This document shows, piece by piece, positions 1 through 12,769 of a DNA stretch of 64,000 bases. Every line of letters starts with the position of its first letter. Positions within the stretch are counted from its first letter, which is position 1. The translations under genes were made by a program, and so were the position numbers. The notes beneath the pieces are model-generated. The model was given only the letters and a program-made list of their open reading frames with translations. It ran no database searches and was not told the origin of the DNA. The stretch comes from Ziziphus jujuba (taxonomy: Eukaryota > Streptophyta > Magnoliopsida > Rosales > Rhamnaceae). The DNA is taken from positions 5,580,001 through 5,644,000 of the forward strand of contig NC_083382.1 of assembly GCF_031755915.1 (NCBI RefSeq). Reading direction: 5' to 3'.

Positions 1-1230
1 CATGATATTGACCATCTTGTGAAGCCTCTAGCCGGCTTTCTTTTACTTTTATTTTTATTTAAACTCTTTTTCTTATTAAGGTCAATATTACAAAGATTAA
101 TATATATTTTTTTAATGATTATACATCTGTTTAGCATTTTTAATAATTAGATTTTAAAATATAAAGATTATAAAAAACAAACCATATTTTAATTGACTGG
201 TCAAAAAGTATTTTATGTGACCATTGCTCCACATAACATACATATTATGGTATCAAATTACACTTATCTCTTGCCATATGTTTTCAACTAAAAGCTATAA
301 ATGTTAAAATAATATATTCTTTAACTTTCTATTTCTTTATGTCTCTTTGTTTTCTTTCAAAGTTAGTCAAAGATCTTTATGCATCCAAGTTCTCTAAGAT
401 ACATAAAAATGAAAAAAATAAACATATATGGTTGACGAGAACTTCCACGGCCGGCGCGAACGAGAACCCAACACGCGTTGCCACCAAGAAATTCCCCAAC
501 CTTTGTCGCTGCTGAGGAGAACCGCAGCCCTATAGCCGCCGAGACCACCGTTACGAGTTGGAAACATGAAAACCTGTTTCTTGGAGACAAAACATTGGGG
601 TGTTTATGGAACAATGCGGGGTTTCAATGGGAACCAGAGTTAAAGACTCTCCCACTTGATGCATCACTTTGCCACGAAACCACATGGCTCTGCCTCTCCA
701 CATCATTGAAGAGATTGGAAACCCATTAATCAACTCCTGTAGACACTGCTAGAGGAGTGGTATGATTTTTTTCTTTTTTTATTTTTTTAAATCTTTGACT
801 GCTGAATTGCATTTATTTTTTTGGGTTTTTGTTCTTGTTTTTGTTTTTTTGTTTGTTTGTTTATGGCCCCATTTGGTTGTGAGTTGGTGGTCATACGGAC
901 CCTCATCCCACCTTAGAATTTCAACCTGGGTATAGATTTATGATGGGGGCAATTGGCACAATTATAGTATTATAAGTCTAAATAGTTTTAAGTACCATTG
1001 TTGCTTTCTTTAAAATATATATTATTCTGCCTCCCTTATTTTTTCATAAATAACAAATATTATGTTCAGCTTTAAAAAAAAAAAAAAATGATAGGTCTCA
1101 AATTGTAAAAAAGATAGTATGTTATGGTTTGAAATTTGCATTTCATATTATGTGCTTCTAATACAATAAACTGTATTTCATATTATGTGCTTCGTCTTTC
1201 CCTTAATCATTTTGAATTTGTTACAATAAC
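1..1230. other. Intergenic; GC-rich open patch at about 425-730
   Basis: Mostly AT-rich sequence with poly-T runs. The stretch at about 425-730 is clearly richer in GC than its surroundings, and both strands stay open for 60-83 codons there. None of the translations matches a family I recognise. It could be a decayed exon or the leader of a lost gene. I see no gene in the rest. Confidence 0.4.
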
Positions 1231-1909
1231 TCAGGAAAGGCATATGAAAATCCACAAATGCTTCAGAGCAGGCAAAGGTGGAGAACATGCATTTTTCACA
1301 TGCATTTTTTGTTTGGCAGAGAGACTAAAATTAAAAGCTCCAAGACGCAAGTCCTTGAGAATAGGGCATCCGGAAATTAGCTTTTGAACTGAATAATCAT
1401 GATAATGTAGCATATTTAACAAGCAGATAGCTTTCAAAGAGGGAAGGCTTACAGGAAAACTGATTGCTAACTCCATTCTTTTCAGTGTAAGGTGGGTTAA
1501 CCAAGTAGTAGGAACTTGTGCTCTGTTCGATACAGAGATATATCTAAACTCCTTTCAAATTACCTTGGACAACATTCCTCAGCCAATCATCTATTTTTCC
1601 ACTAACATCGTGTACAAAAAGTCCCATTTGAGCGTCCACGTCCACCTTAAATCCAGTTATACATGTATCTGCAGAAAACTTGGAAGAAAGATTGCGGTGT
1701 TTCAAATAGTTGCTCACAAACTCAATGAAGAACATGCTCCTTCTGTCTAACATCTTTTGGAAAGTTACATCCTTCTTGAAGTCTTGGAAATATAATACAG
1801 GTATATAAATCCACATGTGTCTCCAGTGCTTCCAAAGAATGCTCATTCAAATAGCATAAAAGGTTGGAAGGAATGAGAGGATGTGATGAATGAGAGGATC
1901 AGGTAATTC
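1231..1909 (-). pseudogene. F-box/LRR (FBD-type) pseudogene
   Basis: This is the relic of a plant F-box/LRR gene, a family whose proteins are substrate receptors of SCF ubiquitin ligases. Reading leftwards from 1909, the sequence shows an F-box start (ELPDPLIHHILSFLPT), a stop, then SILWKHWRHMWIYIPVLYF, which matches the family's SKRWRHLWTSVPVLDF region. A change of frame near 1545 follows, and then LRR text (FPVSLPSLKAICLLN, QKLISGCPILKDLRLGAF). At least two lesions are visible: the stop at about 1858 and the frame change and stop at about 1544. There is no good start codon upstream and no C-terminal FBD domain. The strand and order of motifs make the family call firm; the gene is dead. Confidence 0.75.
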
Positions 1910-3769
1910 TCATATTAAGTCTACATCCATGGGACAATGCTTCTTTGCTTCTTTTGTTGCCATAATTATGAACAGGATTTTTGTCCTTCCTTCTCAATAT
2001 ATGTGTGTGTGTGTGTGGTTCTGTAGTATAACATTTATAATATTGGAAGCAATGACAAACACTAAATTACACTGCAGCTTCAATAACTTGCTTGTCAAGG
2101 AATATATTTAGAATCATCCTCTTCCCTTTTCCATCATGATTCCAAGAAGAATTAAAGCAGCAAGATACGTCTATCTTTCAAGAAAGAAAAGAAATAAAAA
2201 TAAAATAAAATTGACAGAACAGAAATTGAAAAGTCAAAATCAAATTAGCCATAAACAAACCTTTTTTTACCTCGTGTACAGTAAAAATTAATCCCCGCAC
2301 CAAAAAAAAAAAAAAAAAAAAAAAAGTGTGCCTGAAACATCAAATGTTAATATAAGACCAACGAACACAATAAAAGTTCATCATGAGAGACAAAGAATTG
2401 ATCGAAGAAGAGAAAGGAAGAAATTTAAATGCAGAAAAAATTAAAAAATCGCAGTAATTAAGAAGTTGTATTAGTATGCGTAGTGAAATTTCATTAACAT
2501 TAGCAAATATAATTCTAAAAGAGAGAAGCATGGCTTCTATAATTATATAAAAACCATAGTAACGCCGCAGTCACAAAATCGTTTAACTCTGTAAAGTTAA
2601 TAGGTTTGATCTTACTTGGACTTGCATTAAATATTTTTTTTTCTTCCTTGTTGTCTTTGTTTTTATTATTTATTTGTTCCACCTCCTCAGCAACTCTTAC
2701 TGTCTTGATATCTATATCAATCTTGCTAGGGAGAATCAAATATCTTAGACTTAAGGTATTATAAAACAATTGAAGCAAATAGAAATTATTAAAAGCAAGA
2801 AAGAGAATGGGTACTATGCTCGAATATGCTAACCATGGTGCTCTACTTTTCCAATTCCAATATTTTTCTTTTAGTGAAACGCATTACTAGTTTTTGAATT
2901 TTGGATTTTTTTTTTTTTGACCGGAATTTTTAAGTTTCTATCTTCTTCTTTGATTGGCAAATGGAGAAAAACATGAAAAAAGTGAAAAGATGAATAAGGT
3001 TAAAAACGGCAGATAAAAGCCAAAGGGCTAGAGAAAGGAAAACATGATGATAAACTAAACCATCACACAGTATAAAATTTTATTCGGTTGGACTTCATTG
3101 AATTTTTACCCATAAGAAACTCTCTAATTTATTTAAGTGATAGTTTCTTAAGCTCATCCTCAGCTCTAATATCTAGCAGCAAAAGAACCATATATATGCA
3201 TATATATACATATAGGACCTAATAGTTTTCCAAATTTAAAGATGTATTTGGAGTTTATATTACCTTATACATGATTTTCTTAGGATTTGCATAAATCTTA
3301 AAATAAATCTTTAAACCCAAGCAATTCAATGACCAATAACATCGAGACAGATGTCCTAATAGTTTAAGAGGGTTAAAAAAAAAAAAAAAAAAAAATTCTC
3401 CTCTTCCTCCCAAAGAAGACTGACGAGGGTTATGTACAAGCCTAGGATAAGGAAAACGCAAGGTATTGAGTGACTACATTTGTAATCAGCAACAAATAAC
3501 AAAAAACGACTAGGTTTTAAACCAAACATTTGAAATAAAGCAAGCAAGGGTCGTGAAACAAAACGACCAAAGGCCTCTTCACAAAAGGACGCAAAATAGT
3601 TGTTTCTTCAATCTTACTCTGTACTTGCTGTTGCGTCACTTTTGAGTTGATTGTCGCTCAAAATAGCCAATCCTTGAGTCATATTAAGAAACTTCAAGCT
3701 AACTTTTTCCAAGTTGTGTCTCTTAGCGTTTAAACATATTCAATTGAGTTTTATTTTTAGATATTACAC

Positions 3770-3813
<44 letters not shown>

Positions 3814-4080
3814 GTATTTGCTGATAAATGAAGAATCAAATAATCAGTATATTATAGAAAATGGAAGATACAAGTATATGGTTTCTCACACCCCACATGA
3901 TTGATAACAACAAGGAGGTGGATAATGCTAAAAATTACTCTACTTTTCTCCTTTTTTTTTGGAGAAACTCTACCTTTCTTATCTATGGGCATATATACCA
4001 AACCAAATGAATAAACTAATTTTGTGCACAGGTTTTGATGCTCCAAACCTTGCCCTATGCAAAAACAAATCCGAGCCCAT
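1910..4080. other. Intergenic, AT-rich
   Basis: No gene seen. It holds homopolymer runs (poly-A near 2303 and 3377), a short (TG)n tract near 2002-2017, and a perfect AT dinucleotide array at about 3774-3811. The last part up to 4080 is probably the 3' UTR and downstream region of the minus-strand C2 gene. Confidence 0.5.
3774..3811. repeat. (AT)n microsatellite
   Basis: About 19 uninterrupted AT repeats, downstream of the CAR-type gene. It is likely to vary in length between individuals. Confidence 0.9.
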
Positions 4081-5124
4081 CTACAAATGCATAGAACCAG
4101 AGATATCAATCCACCGCAATTGAAGTTCTATTTCCCCACATTCTACATTTCTCAGTCTTAGAACCATGTTTTGCACAACTTTTCCATTGGAGAAGACAAT
4201 GCAGCTGTCTTCAGCGAGACAGTTTTGCCTGGTTGGTGTTACTTTTGTAATTACTGTTCCATCAGGAAGACCCTCTAGTCTCATGGATATAACTTTGAAC
4301 AATGGACCAATATCAAACTCTGCATCACCCATTTTGTCATCAAAAGTGAATGTGTCTCTGTCATACACAAACTGCAAATTACAATTGAAAGGGAAGGAAA
4401 ATTGTTATTAGAAAGGAGTAAAAAGCAAAATATTTGAACAGGATAAATTATTCTTTGAGCTTTTGGTTTAGTGATTTTGATATTTACCAGCTTGATTGGG
4501 ACATTTGGATCGGAAATTGAAAGAGTTAATTGTTCATTCCAGTCTGGATTCACATTCCTCTTCACCACACGAGTCCTCAACTTCTGTATTTGACACAATT
4601 AGAGAATCCAAACAAACTATCAGTTTTCATGAAATGGAAAAAAATATATATCAAGATCATTATTTGGATAGTGAAGGACTTGTTTAGTAACTAGGATCAA
4701 CATGAACATGGGATTCATAAGATTACTTGGTGTTTGGCTTGGCCCTTCAAATTGATTAGCTATTAGCTCTTGTTGTTTTTGAAAACATATAATAAGAGTT
4801 TGTAGCAAAGCCTTTGCGAGATTTAACCCACTAAAATAATATATATTTTTTTAGAGTCGTCTAGAAGACCTGAGATTTGAAACCCAATTTGTCAATCAAC
4901 AAAATCCCCATATATCATAAATCTCATACAAAAACCAAACAAAATCCAATACTTTAAAATAAAAAGATAAAAAAAATTAAAAAAAAAATCCCAGAATTAA
5001 ACTTCACAATTACCTGCTTGCCCATCTTGACAATAACATAGGGATCGCTGCTTCTCATATCTCTAACAGCAAGATTTACTCCTCTTTGTATGTGAATTCT
5101 CAGAAGACCCAAAGGGTTCTCCAT
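4081..5124 (-). CDS. CAR: CAR-type (C2-domain ABA-related) protein
   Basis: Three exons, 5124-5014, 4583-4488 and 4371-4081, join in phase 0 with GT-AG introns and give a 165-residue protein, the usual length of the plant CAR family. The start MENPLGLLRIHIQRGVNLAV is the family's signature N-terminus. The protein is a single C2 domain. Candidate calcium ligands are visible: Asp22 and Asp27 in the first loop (VRDMRSSDPYV) and Asp73, Asp75 and Asp81 in the third (VYDRDTFTFDDKMGD). In Arabidopsis, CAR proteins bind phospholipids in a calcium-dependent way and recruit PYR/PYL abscisic-acid receptors to the plasma membrane. That role is inferred here from family membership. The C-terminal half (ITKVTPTRQNCLAED onward) carries the segment typical of the family after the calcium loops. 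No lesions are seen and the gene looks functional. Which CAR paralogue it is cannot be told. Confidence 0.93.
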
Positions 5125-5313
5125 TCAGTACAAAAGCTTAGATCTTTTTGACAAAATTAGAACAAAAACCAACTATAAGATTCGAGAGGAGGCAAAGTAG
5201 CTTATGGGTAGTTTTTGCTCTCGGGTTTAATAGCCTCTGAAGAGCCTCTCTGTCTGTGAACTGTGAAGTGGTGGGGGATTCAGTTTGGTTGCCACGGCTG
5301 TGCCTTCTGTTCT

Positions 5314-5321
5314 CTTTTATA
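5314..5321 (-). promoter_or_regulatory. TATA box of the CAR-type gene
   Basis: TATAAAAG on the minus strand, about 190 bp upstream of the start codon at 5124. This allows a 5' UTR of roughly 150-160 bp. It is the best TATA match upstream of this gene. Confidence 0.6.
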
Positions 5322-5329
5322 GACCCTCA

Positions 5330-6371
5330 CAAAAAATATAAATATATAAAAATATTAAAAAAAAATTAATGTTTTTCATTTGTGAAATGTGATGAAATCA
5401 CGGGCATCTGGGACCCATTTTCGATTTTTAACTCGCTTTTGTTTTGTCTTTTTCTTTCCTTGTCCGTTTAAGGTTGCCTAATTGCCACCAGTACCATGGA
5501 CTTCAGTTCAGAAACAAGGATCGGCTAGTCATTTGTCCGCGTCGGATTTTATCCGGTTCTACACAGCTTGGTTTTCATTTTTGTTTTATAAGCCCGTGAC
5601 GCGGTTCACTTTCTTTTTTCCTGTCGCTGCGCCTCTTTCTTTGACGTTCTGGCTCATCCTTTGAAGCTTCTAGGGACTTCCTTTACATTTTTCTTCTTTT
5701 TTGACAAAATAAAACCAAATTGTCTTCTTCTTCTTCTTCTTCTTCTTATTATTTTTTGTTAATTTTAAAGAGAATAAAACATTTTAGAAAATTTGATAAC
5801 GTTTCAACTCTAATCGGTAGTGGGAAGAAAATTGGTGGGTTTGTGATTTTTTTTTTTAATAAGATTTAAACACGGTTATATAAATAAATAAATAAAATTG
5901 TGGTTAAAGAATATTAAAGTAACTATAAAATAAAATCATTCTAAACAAAAAAGAGTTGAGTAGGTTGACGTTTGTTTTTGCCCGCCTCCTCTCTTGAACC
6001 TGTGATCCGGAGATCATAACTTTCCATCTTGATCACATGAACTAGAAGGTTGGGGCTAGTTGACTAGCTTGATGTAGCTATTGGAAGCTAAGAGGAATGT
6101 CATTTATGTTCTCATAGAAATTTTTTAAAGATGATTGACTAAAAGTATTCTAGAAAGTCAAACTGTAATTTAAAGGGAGTTATACAATATTATTTAGTTA
6201 ATTTTTTGTTTGGATAATGAATAGAAATGAGTGAGAACTTTCTTTGCTACCTCACGCTTACAAATAAATATACTAGTGGTACATACATACTACCAATTTT
6301 GTTTATCTTGTAATCTAAAAAATTATGTGTCAATAAATGATAAGACTAAATTATATATATATAATTTCTAT
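5330..6371. other. Intergenic
   Basis: No gene seen. The segment holds the distal promoter of the CAR-type gene, a (CTT)n tract near 5725-5750 and AT-rich spacer. The open frame at 5482-5664 has no recognisable content. Confidence 0.5.
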
Positions 6372-7412
6372 GATAAATTTCAAATATCGCTCTTGTACTT
6401 TTATGCATGTCTTAATTTAGACTTATACTTTATTTTGATGCAATCTCACCCTCATACTATCACAAAGTCTGAAATAAGTCCTTTCCATTTATAATTTTTG
6501 TTAAATATGCATGAAAATTGCATGTGACATTCACATGACTAATTCACATGCTTCTTTTATTTTTACCATCTAGTACTCACATGTTCCATTAAAAAAAAAT
6601 AAATAAATAAAATAGTACTCACATGACTACATACACTTTTAATGGCAATGTCTGACTTTTACAAAAGACACTGTTAAAGTATTAATGAGAACAAAAAATA
6701 AAAAACAAAACCTGATTTTCGGGTGTAAAAAAATTAGGGATTTAAGGTATGTGTTCTAACATTTTGGGGGTTTAGGGCTGGAAGGATGACCATGTTGGGT
6801 GATCTGAATTGAGGATTGCAGATTGAAACATGGTAATGGAAATTTGACAAAAGATTGGGGTTTTTTCTCATGAAAATTGAAATCCTTGCTTGCTGCCAAA
6901 TCGCCTTCAATCTCACAATAGCAGCCTTTACATCAATGTCAGATGAAAGAAATTGAAGCCTGTAATGTTAAACCCAATAAAAAGCCCAGACGTAATAAAA
7001 ACCCCCCAAATTAAATCATAAATTGTACAAATTCAAATTATTTTTCTTCAATATTTTCTTTTTCTTTTGACAAGTAAATAGTTTGGTTTTGCATATCTTA
7101 GTCAGTCTTCCCTTTAAATTCTCAAACATCTCTTTTGATTTATTCATATTTAGTTGCTTTAATTGGATCAGCCAAATAATTTAATTATTAGTATTATTAT
7201 TTTTTTTTTTGGAAATAAACCATGTGAGCTAGCAAGTCATGTGCATGTGACATGCAATTTTCCATTCAAATTTAAAAGAATTAATAGACGGAATGACTTA
7301 TTTGAGACTTGGTGATAATATAAGGGTGAAATTGCATCAGAGAAAAAATAAAAAATACAGGGACCAAATTGAGATATGCTTGAAAATAGAGAGGTGATAT
7401 TTGAAATTTACC
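6372..7412. mobile_element. Non-autonomous inverted-repeat element (MITE-like)
   Basis: The segment 6372-6550 is an imperfect inverted copy of 7221-7412. Both arms read, from outside in, a TAAATTTCAAATATC end, a TGCAATYTCACCC block, a CAAGTCT-AAATAAGTC block, a GAAAATTGCATGT block and a CACATG end. That makes arms of about 180 bp around a 670-bp AT-rich core with no coding capacity. This is the build of a MULE-related or fold-back MITE. I could not find a convincing target duplication next to the arms, so the exact ends and the superfamily are open. It sits between the CAR-type gene and PTST1, within 700 bp of the PTST1 promoter. Confidence 0.7.
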
Positions 7413-7681
7413 CAATTTTTAATAGACAAATTAAGTGCAACACAATTAAATTAGATATTTTTATAATTGACAAGAAAATGAATGTTAATGACTCTACTAT
7501 TTGTCGCATTTATAGATGTCAAAGTGCAATTATTGTTTGAAACAATTAAGTAAAGAATTCTAATTAAAATCATTTATTAGTATCTAAATCCAAATTAGTT
7601 ATTAGATCTGGTAGCTTTGATATTATTGTTAGGGAAATAAATAAATCCAACAGGAAGCTCACACACAATTCTATACCACCA

Positions 7682-7833
7682 CACGTGTGGTCGAGCTCCT
7701 CCGTCCACACATCCCTATATCAAACACGTGCTCTTCCACTCCCATCATCCTTTTTTGTTTGATTTGTTTTTTATATTGCATGTCCATCATCTTGTGAATA
7801 AAAAAAGCTCGGCTTTTTTTTAAGTAACACGTG
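7682..7833. promoter_or_regulatory. Three G-boxes upstream of PTST1
   Basis: CACGTG occurs at 7682-7687, 7725-7730 and 7828-7833, all within 250 bp upstream of the probable PTST1 leader, which starts around 7900. The first lies inside the longer palindrome CCACACGTGTGG. G-boxes are bound by plant bZIP and bHLH factors, for example in light, circadian and ABA responses. Regulation of PTST1 through them is an inference from position. Confidence 0.55.
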
Positions 7834-8724
7834 GCTCTCTATGGAACCTCCACGGCTTTTTTTCGTCGTCAAACATTTTTCTTTTTCTGAAAACGCATAT
7901 GGAGTCCCATTCAGTCTCAGAGGGGAACATCAGCAAGCAGCAGAGACACAGCATCAACCGGAGAACCAGTCCAAAATAAAACTCTGTATTTGGTGAGGCT
8001 TTAAAAATCTCTGTTGAAATTTATTACATGCCCAAAAGAGTCAATTTTTTTTTTTTCAAAATTATTTATTTATTTATTTATTTTCTCCAACTTTAGGCAT
8101 TTAGTGGGTAATGGGTGAATTTTCATTGAGGTTGGAAACTCTGTTCTTGAATTGAAATTTCTCTTTGTGCTTGTTTTGGTTCTTTTGCTTTGCTTTGGGT
8201 GGAATTCTTATATGTCTTTTTTCAGAGGGAAAACTTGAATTTTAAGTGGTGTAAATGGTGTACTCAGTGTGAGTTGGGAAGTGGGAGACACTTCATTGTT
8301 ATGCTTTTGGATAATACTGTGATTGAAATTGGCATTTGATGTTCAATACTCGTATGGAAAAAAATGCTTGGAGGGATGGGTTTGGTTGAATATCGGTGAT
8401 ATTTAACATCTATCTTGTTTCAAGAAGAATTTTCAGATGGGGGTATGATTTAACTGGTTCTGGACAGGTGATGGATCTTTTGAATTTTAAAGAGCTACTT
8501 CTGGTAGTCATCGTTCTTCAATTTCGTCTTCGTTACTAATATTTCTGTGCTGGTTTGATTTGAAATTACATTGTTTATGAGGAGGTACTTCTTTTATCAA
8601 ACGCAGGATAATTATCTAATTAATTGGTGTTGAACAGGTGCAACGATTAGCTAGGACGTGTTTCACTGAATGAGGCTATTGGCATAGTCTTTGTTCCCTT
8701 AGTTTGGCAGGAAGACATTTCAAC

Positions 8725-11700
8725 ATGAAGATAGGTTCTGCAAAGTAAGCTTTAAACATAACAAGGTCTTTTCCTTCTGCAAAGCACTGATTTTTACTAG
8801 CTCAGGTTGACATGTTTATGATTTAAACAGTCTGTAGAATAGCTGATGTTATGTTTAACCTATACAACTTTTTTTAAGGTTTTATTTGATAGTTGAATCA
8901 TGAATTTTAATGTTAATAATAAGGATTAATTGTTTTATATTGGCTCATCCACTGCAAATAAACATTGTTATTTGTTTTGTATTTTTTTTTTTTTTTAAAT
9001 TTTTCTCTCCTTCTTGTTTTTATTTCTATTCATTGCATCCATGATATTATTATGTACGTCTTGTAGTATATTGAATTATTCTTAATCTGGATAGATATTG
9101 TCTTGGAGAAAAACTTTCATGCTTCCAGAGGTATTCAAGAGCAATAGGTGGTGAAAATTTTCACCTAGTTCCATATAATGTAACTGCCTTGAATTTGAGG
9201 ATGGGCTACAAGAGGTTGACTCAGGGTCAAACTTCTATAAGGAAGCATCCTACAAGTTCTGCCATCTGGAGAGCATATTCTATGTCTGTTAGTTTAGAGG
9301 AATCTTCATCCCTACAGTCGGAAAATTATCCAAGTGAGAATGATTTTGCAACAGAGAATTCATCAGAAGAGCCGCTTGCCCAACCATTAAGCAGTGATGA
9401 GGTAGGACTAATTGCTTCATTCGTAATTTCCTTTTTCTTTTCTTTTCTTTTTTTTTTTTTTAAAAGGAATTTTTTGTTTTCTATTGAAAGAAAATGGGTA
9501 AGACATAAGCATTGATAGAGAGATCATACTTTAACTTATGGATCTAAAATATTGGATAACTCCATGCATCGTTAAATTCTCTGTGTTGTAATTGTTAAAA
9601 AAAAATCCTGATATTTCTGTGGGTGGGAAAAACTGAATAAGGTAGTGTTTGTTGTTACTGTTTAATTAGCTTCAGCCTCACCCAGTGATTATGCGATTGT
9701 TATTTGGGGATTGGATGCAATGTTTTGTCATGTAATAGCTTTTTTATTCAGTGTTCTTAGAGCTAACATATGTTGAAACTCCATCTCAGCTGAAGTCACT
9801 GCTGGCTGATTCTGAAAGGGAAAGGCTAATTAAAAAACTAAGTGAAGCTAATCAACAAAATCGATTCCTCAAACGGCAGGTTTGTTTCTAATGCAGTATG
9901 CGCTTTTCAGAAGCTGACGGTTTATCTTATTGCCATCCTTTGTGGATTTGTAAATGCGTTGAGATAAATTTAAGAGATGTTTTGGTGGTTTTGACTCTTC
10001 TTATTGTATGAATATGAGCATCAACACCTTCTAAACTCTATTATGATAGAATTCTCTCTTTCTCTTTTTCCTTCTCTTTCTTATTTTTAAAAAGCCTGGC
10101 ATGGTATTAGATTCTTGGTTGTCTGTGTTTGAATCTTGTTGAACCCCTGTTTCTGTTGATTTCTTTGGTTTTGTACATGTAAGGTCTGACTTTTTTTCCC
10201 AGTTGTTAGAAGTGTCTGTATGTAAAGGCAAGTGTTAGTTTGTGTTGTGTGTCGGGACTTGGGAGACCCCTATCACCCGATTTTGTCTTATAATCCTTAG
10301 TGGGGGTAATTGTTACTACCCACTACCCATCCTAAAATCCAACCGTCACATACCCTATTTGGTAATTGACACAGCATCCACCATTGTGTCAAAAACTCAT
10401 ATCAAGATCTATCCAGTGCCCTTTCAATATGTGCCCATCACAATTGGTGTAGGCTAACCCTTTTACAATGTCCTGGTTCTTACCTTAATTTTCAAATGTT
10501 AGTGTCAATTATTCAGTTTCATAAAGTATATCTTGTTGGATTAAAATGTACTATGATGTTTTCCAATTCTGAAAGATTTATTCCTAGGAGGGAATTTCTG
10601 GAATAAGGAAAAATGGTACACTTATATATTACTTGTTTAAAAGCTGTGCTGAATACGTGCAGTTGAGATGTTACTAGGATTCATTGTTGACCAAGCTTTA
10701 GACTGGCATCTTTTGATCTCTCATGTCTACAGATGCACATAAATGAGGATGCCTTGGTTAACTTCAAAAGTGAAATTGCTGTCATGGAACTTGAAATTCA
10801 GGTTATATTTCCGAATTACTTTCTGTTATCTATAATCTTTCCTTTCAAAGAAACCAAATCTGACTTGAAGAAACTCTCTAATTCCAGAAAAATTTCTTGA
10901 CATTTTTTAAAGCTTACCAGCTAATACTAATTTATGAGAAGCCAATGTAACCTAGACATGCAATGTCATTCAATGTTAAAGATACCACAGAAGTGACTAT
11001 AAGATTGTAAAACACATGCAGTTCCTGAACTTGATCTGCTTTTATGCTGCCATATTTAAGAACTTCGTTAAAACAAGTTTTCAAAATGCTTGAACCTTTG
11101 AATGCTTGCTAAGCATTTGGAAACCAGAAGCAGCTCCTGCAGAAATTTGATTATCTTGTTTATAATTTTCCAGTGGGTAGTGATGTCTGCACCAAAAGAT
11201 TGTTTAAGCATCAAGTTATATCTCTTGTTTCATGCACCACTTTATAGAACTTCATAATTCCTTTAGTTGTTCCCTTATGTGCAGGCATTGGTTAAATTAG
11301 CTGAAGAAATAGCTAATTCTGCCATTCCTGAAGGATCAAGAAAGATCAATGGAAAGTATATTCAATCTCACCTTCTTTCGCGGCTAGAAGGTATAATTAT
11401 GTTGCTGATAATATTGTCTGTTTTACTTTTGCCTTGTCAATTTATGTTATGATGACTGTAGAATTATCAATTTCTCGTATTTGTATATTAAAGAAAACTA
11501 AACAAATTACACGATTATTACTCCTTGTGTTGTAATTTAATTTATTCATGGTCGGGTTTAATCTGTTATAATTGATAAGAGTGGACCTCTGTTTGGTTTT
11601 TATTTGAAAACAATTTGTTGTTGAAGCTTGCTGAAATAGTCATACCTTTACAAGTTTTCTCATGTAGTAACTGAAACTTTGCTGTGTACGTCTGAAGCTG

Positions 11701-12596
11701 TACTTGAGAAGTTGAAGGATCAGATAAAGGATGTCGATGCTGCACAATCCAAGGAGGTTCCTCTGTTCTGGTGTGGTATGGCTGAGGTAAGTTTGTTCAT
11801 ACTAGAATGTGGTTTGTTGCCTTGAAACATAAGTAGAACCTGTACAAAGTGTGATGGACTATGTAGAGGTTTAGAGTGGTCAATATCTCCGACTTAGTAA
11901 ACCTATATATACAGATATGCTGAAAAGCTATTAAAAAAGCCACAAACTAAGTGAGTTAATCATATGGAATTTATTATCTTTGCCTCTTTCCATGAATAGT
12001 GAAATTTTTTTGAATTTAGCGGTTATGATCCATTCCTCCCAAAAGTGAAAGAAAAAATGGTAAATTTTGAGCTATTCTTAACTGCACAAGCGAAAGATGA
12101 AACTCTTATTTGTGCTACCTGGTATGTAATTCTCGCAAAAAGGATGAGAATGGTTTGATATAATGGGAATAATATCTAACACTTCCACTCGGTGCCTTTA
12201 AGCCCTTTTGAATGAACATCAAGAAGCTTTTCAGAATATATTTTGTCAAAAGAAAACAATGTGATATCTATTCCTTTTTCTCTCAAATGGTATCAGAGCG
12301 TTCAAGTTATGGGAACATTTGATGGATGGAGTCAAGGAGAGCATCTATCACCAGAATATACGGGTTCTTTTACCAAGTTTTCAACAACATTACTGCTGAG
12401 ACCTGGAAGGTACTTTTTAGTTTGGATTATCAAATTGCTCCTCTTCCTCCTCTTTCTCGGGCTCGTTTTAATCGGCGGTTTTATGTTGTGAAGGTATGAG
12501 ATCAAGTTCTTAGTGGATGGAGAGTGGAAGCTATCCCCAGAATTCCCTACTGTTCGAGAAGGTTTAATGGAAAATAACTTGTTAATTGTTAAGTGA
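8725..12596 (+). CDS. PTST1: PROTEIN TARGETING TO STARCH 1 (coiled coil + CBM48)
   Basis: Eight coding exons fit in phase with GT-AG introns: 8725-8744, 9095-9401, 9790-9879, 10733-10801, 11285-11390, 11698-11786, 12297-12409 and 12494-12596. They give a protein of 298 residues. The ATG at 8725 is the only in-frame start that joins exon 2. An extra intron probably lies in the 5' UTR (donor about 7993, acceptor about 8637). Residues 1-100 are Ser-rich and basic near the start, fitting a chloroplast transit peptide. Residues 110-175 form a coiled coil (LLADSERERLIKKLSEANQQ region). Residues from about 217 to the end are a CBM48 starch-binding domain (VMGTFDGWSQGEHLS, YEIKFLVDGEWKLSPE) with Trp238 and Trp276 as likely glucan-contacting residues. 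In Arabidopsis, PTST1 binds granule-bound starch synthase through its coiled coil and brings it to starch granules for amylose synthesis in plastids. No lesions are seen. Distinguished from SnRK1 beta subunits by lack of their C-terminal domain. Confidence 0.92.
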
Positions 12597-12769
12597 AACT
12601 ACAGGGTTTTCAGTTCTGAACATGGTTCTTCTATGTCGGGTTCATAATCAGCTTCTTAGTTTGTAGCAGTACTAGTATCTTCTCATGGTTCAATTAATTT
12701 AGGCTAGTTTCTTGTGACTCTGGTGTGCATTCTCTATATAATTATAGAATAATACAATTCTAATTCTTA

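Noticed and set aside
9189..9515. Separate small gene beginning at 9189.
   Set aside because: It is exon 2 of PTST1; 9189 is TTG, not ATG, and the frame is open upstream to the splice acceptor at 9094.
12288..12300. TGGTATCAGAGCG resembles a copia primer-binding site.
   Set aside because: It spans the acceptor of PTST1 exon 7; the AGC that follows TATCAG is the first codon of the exon, and no LTR lies nearby.
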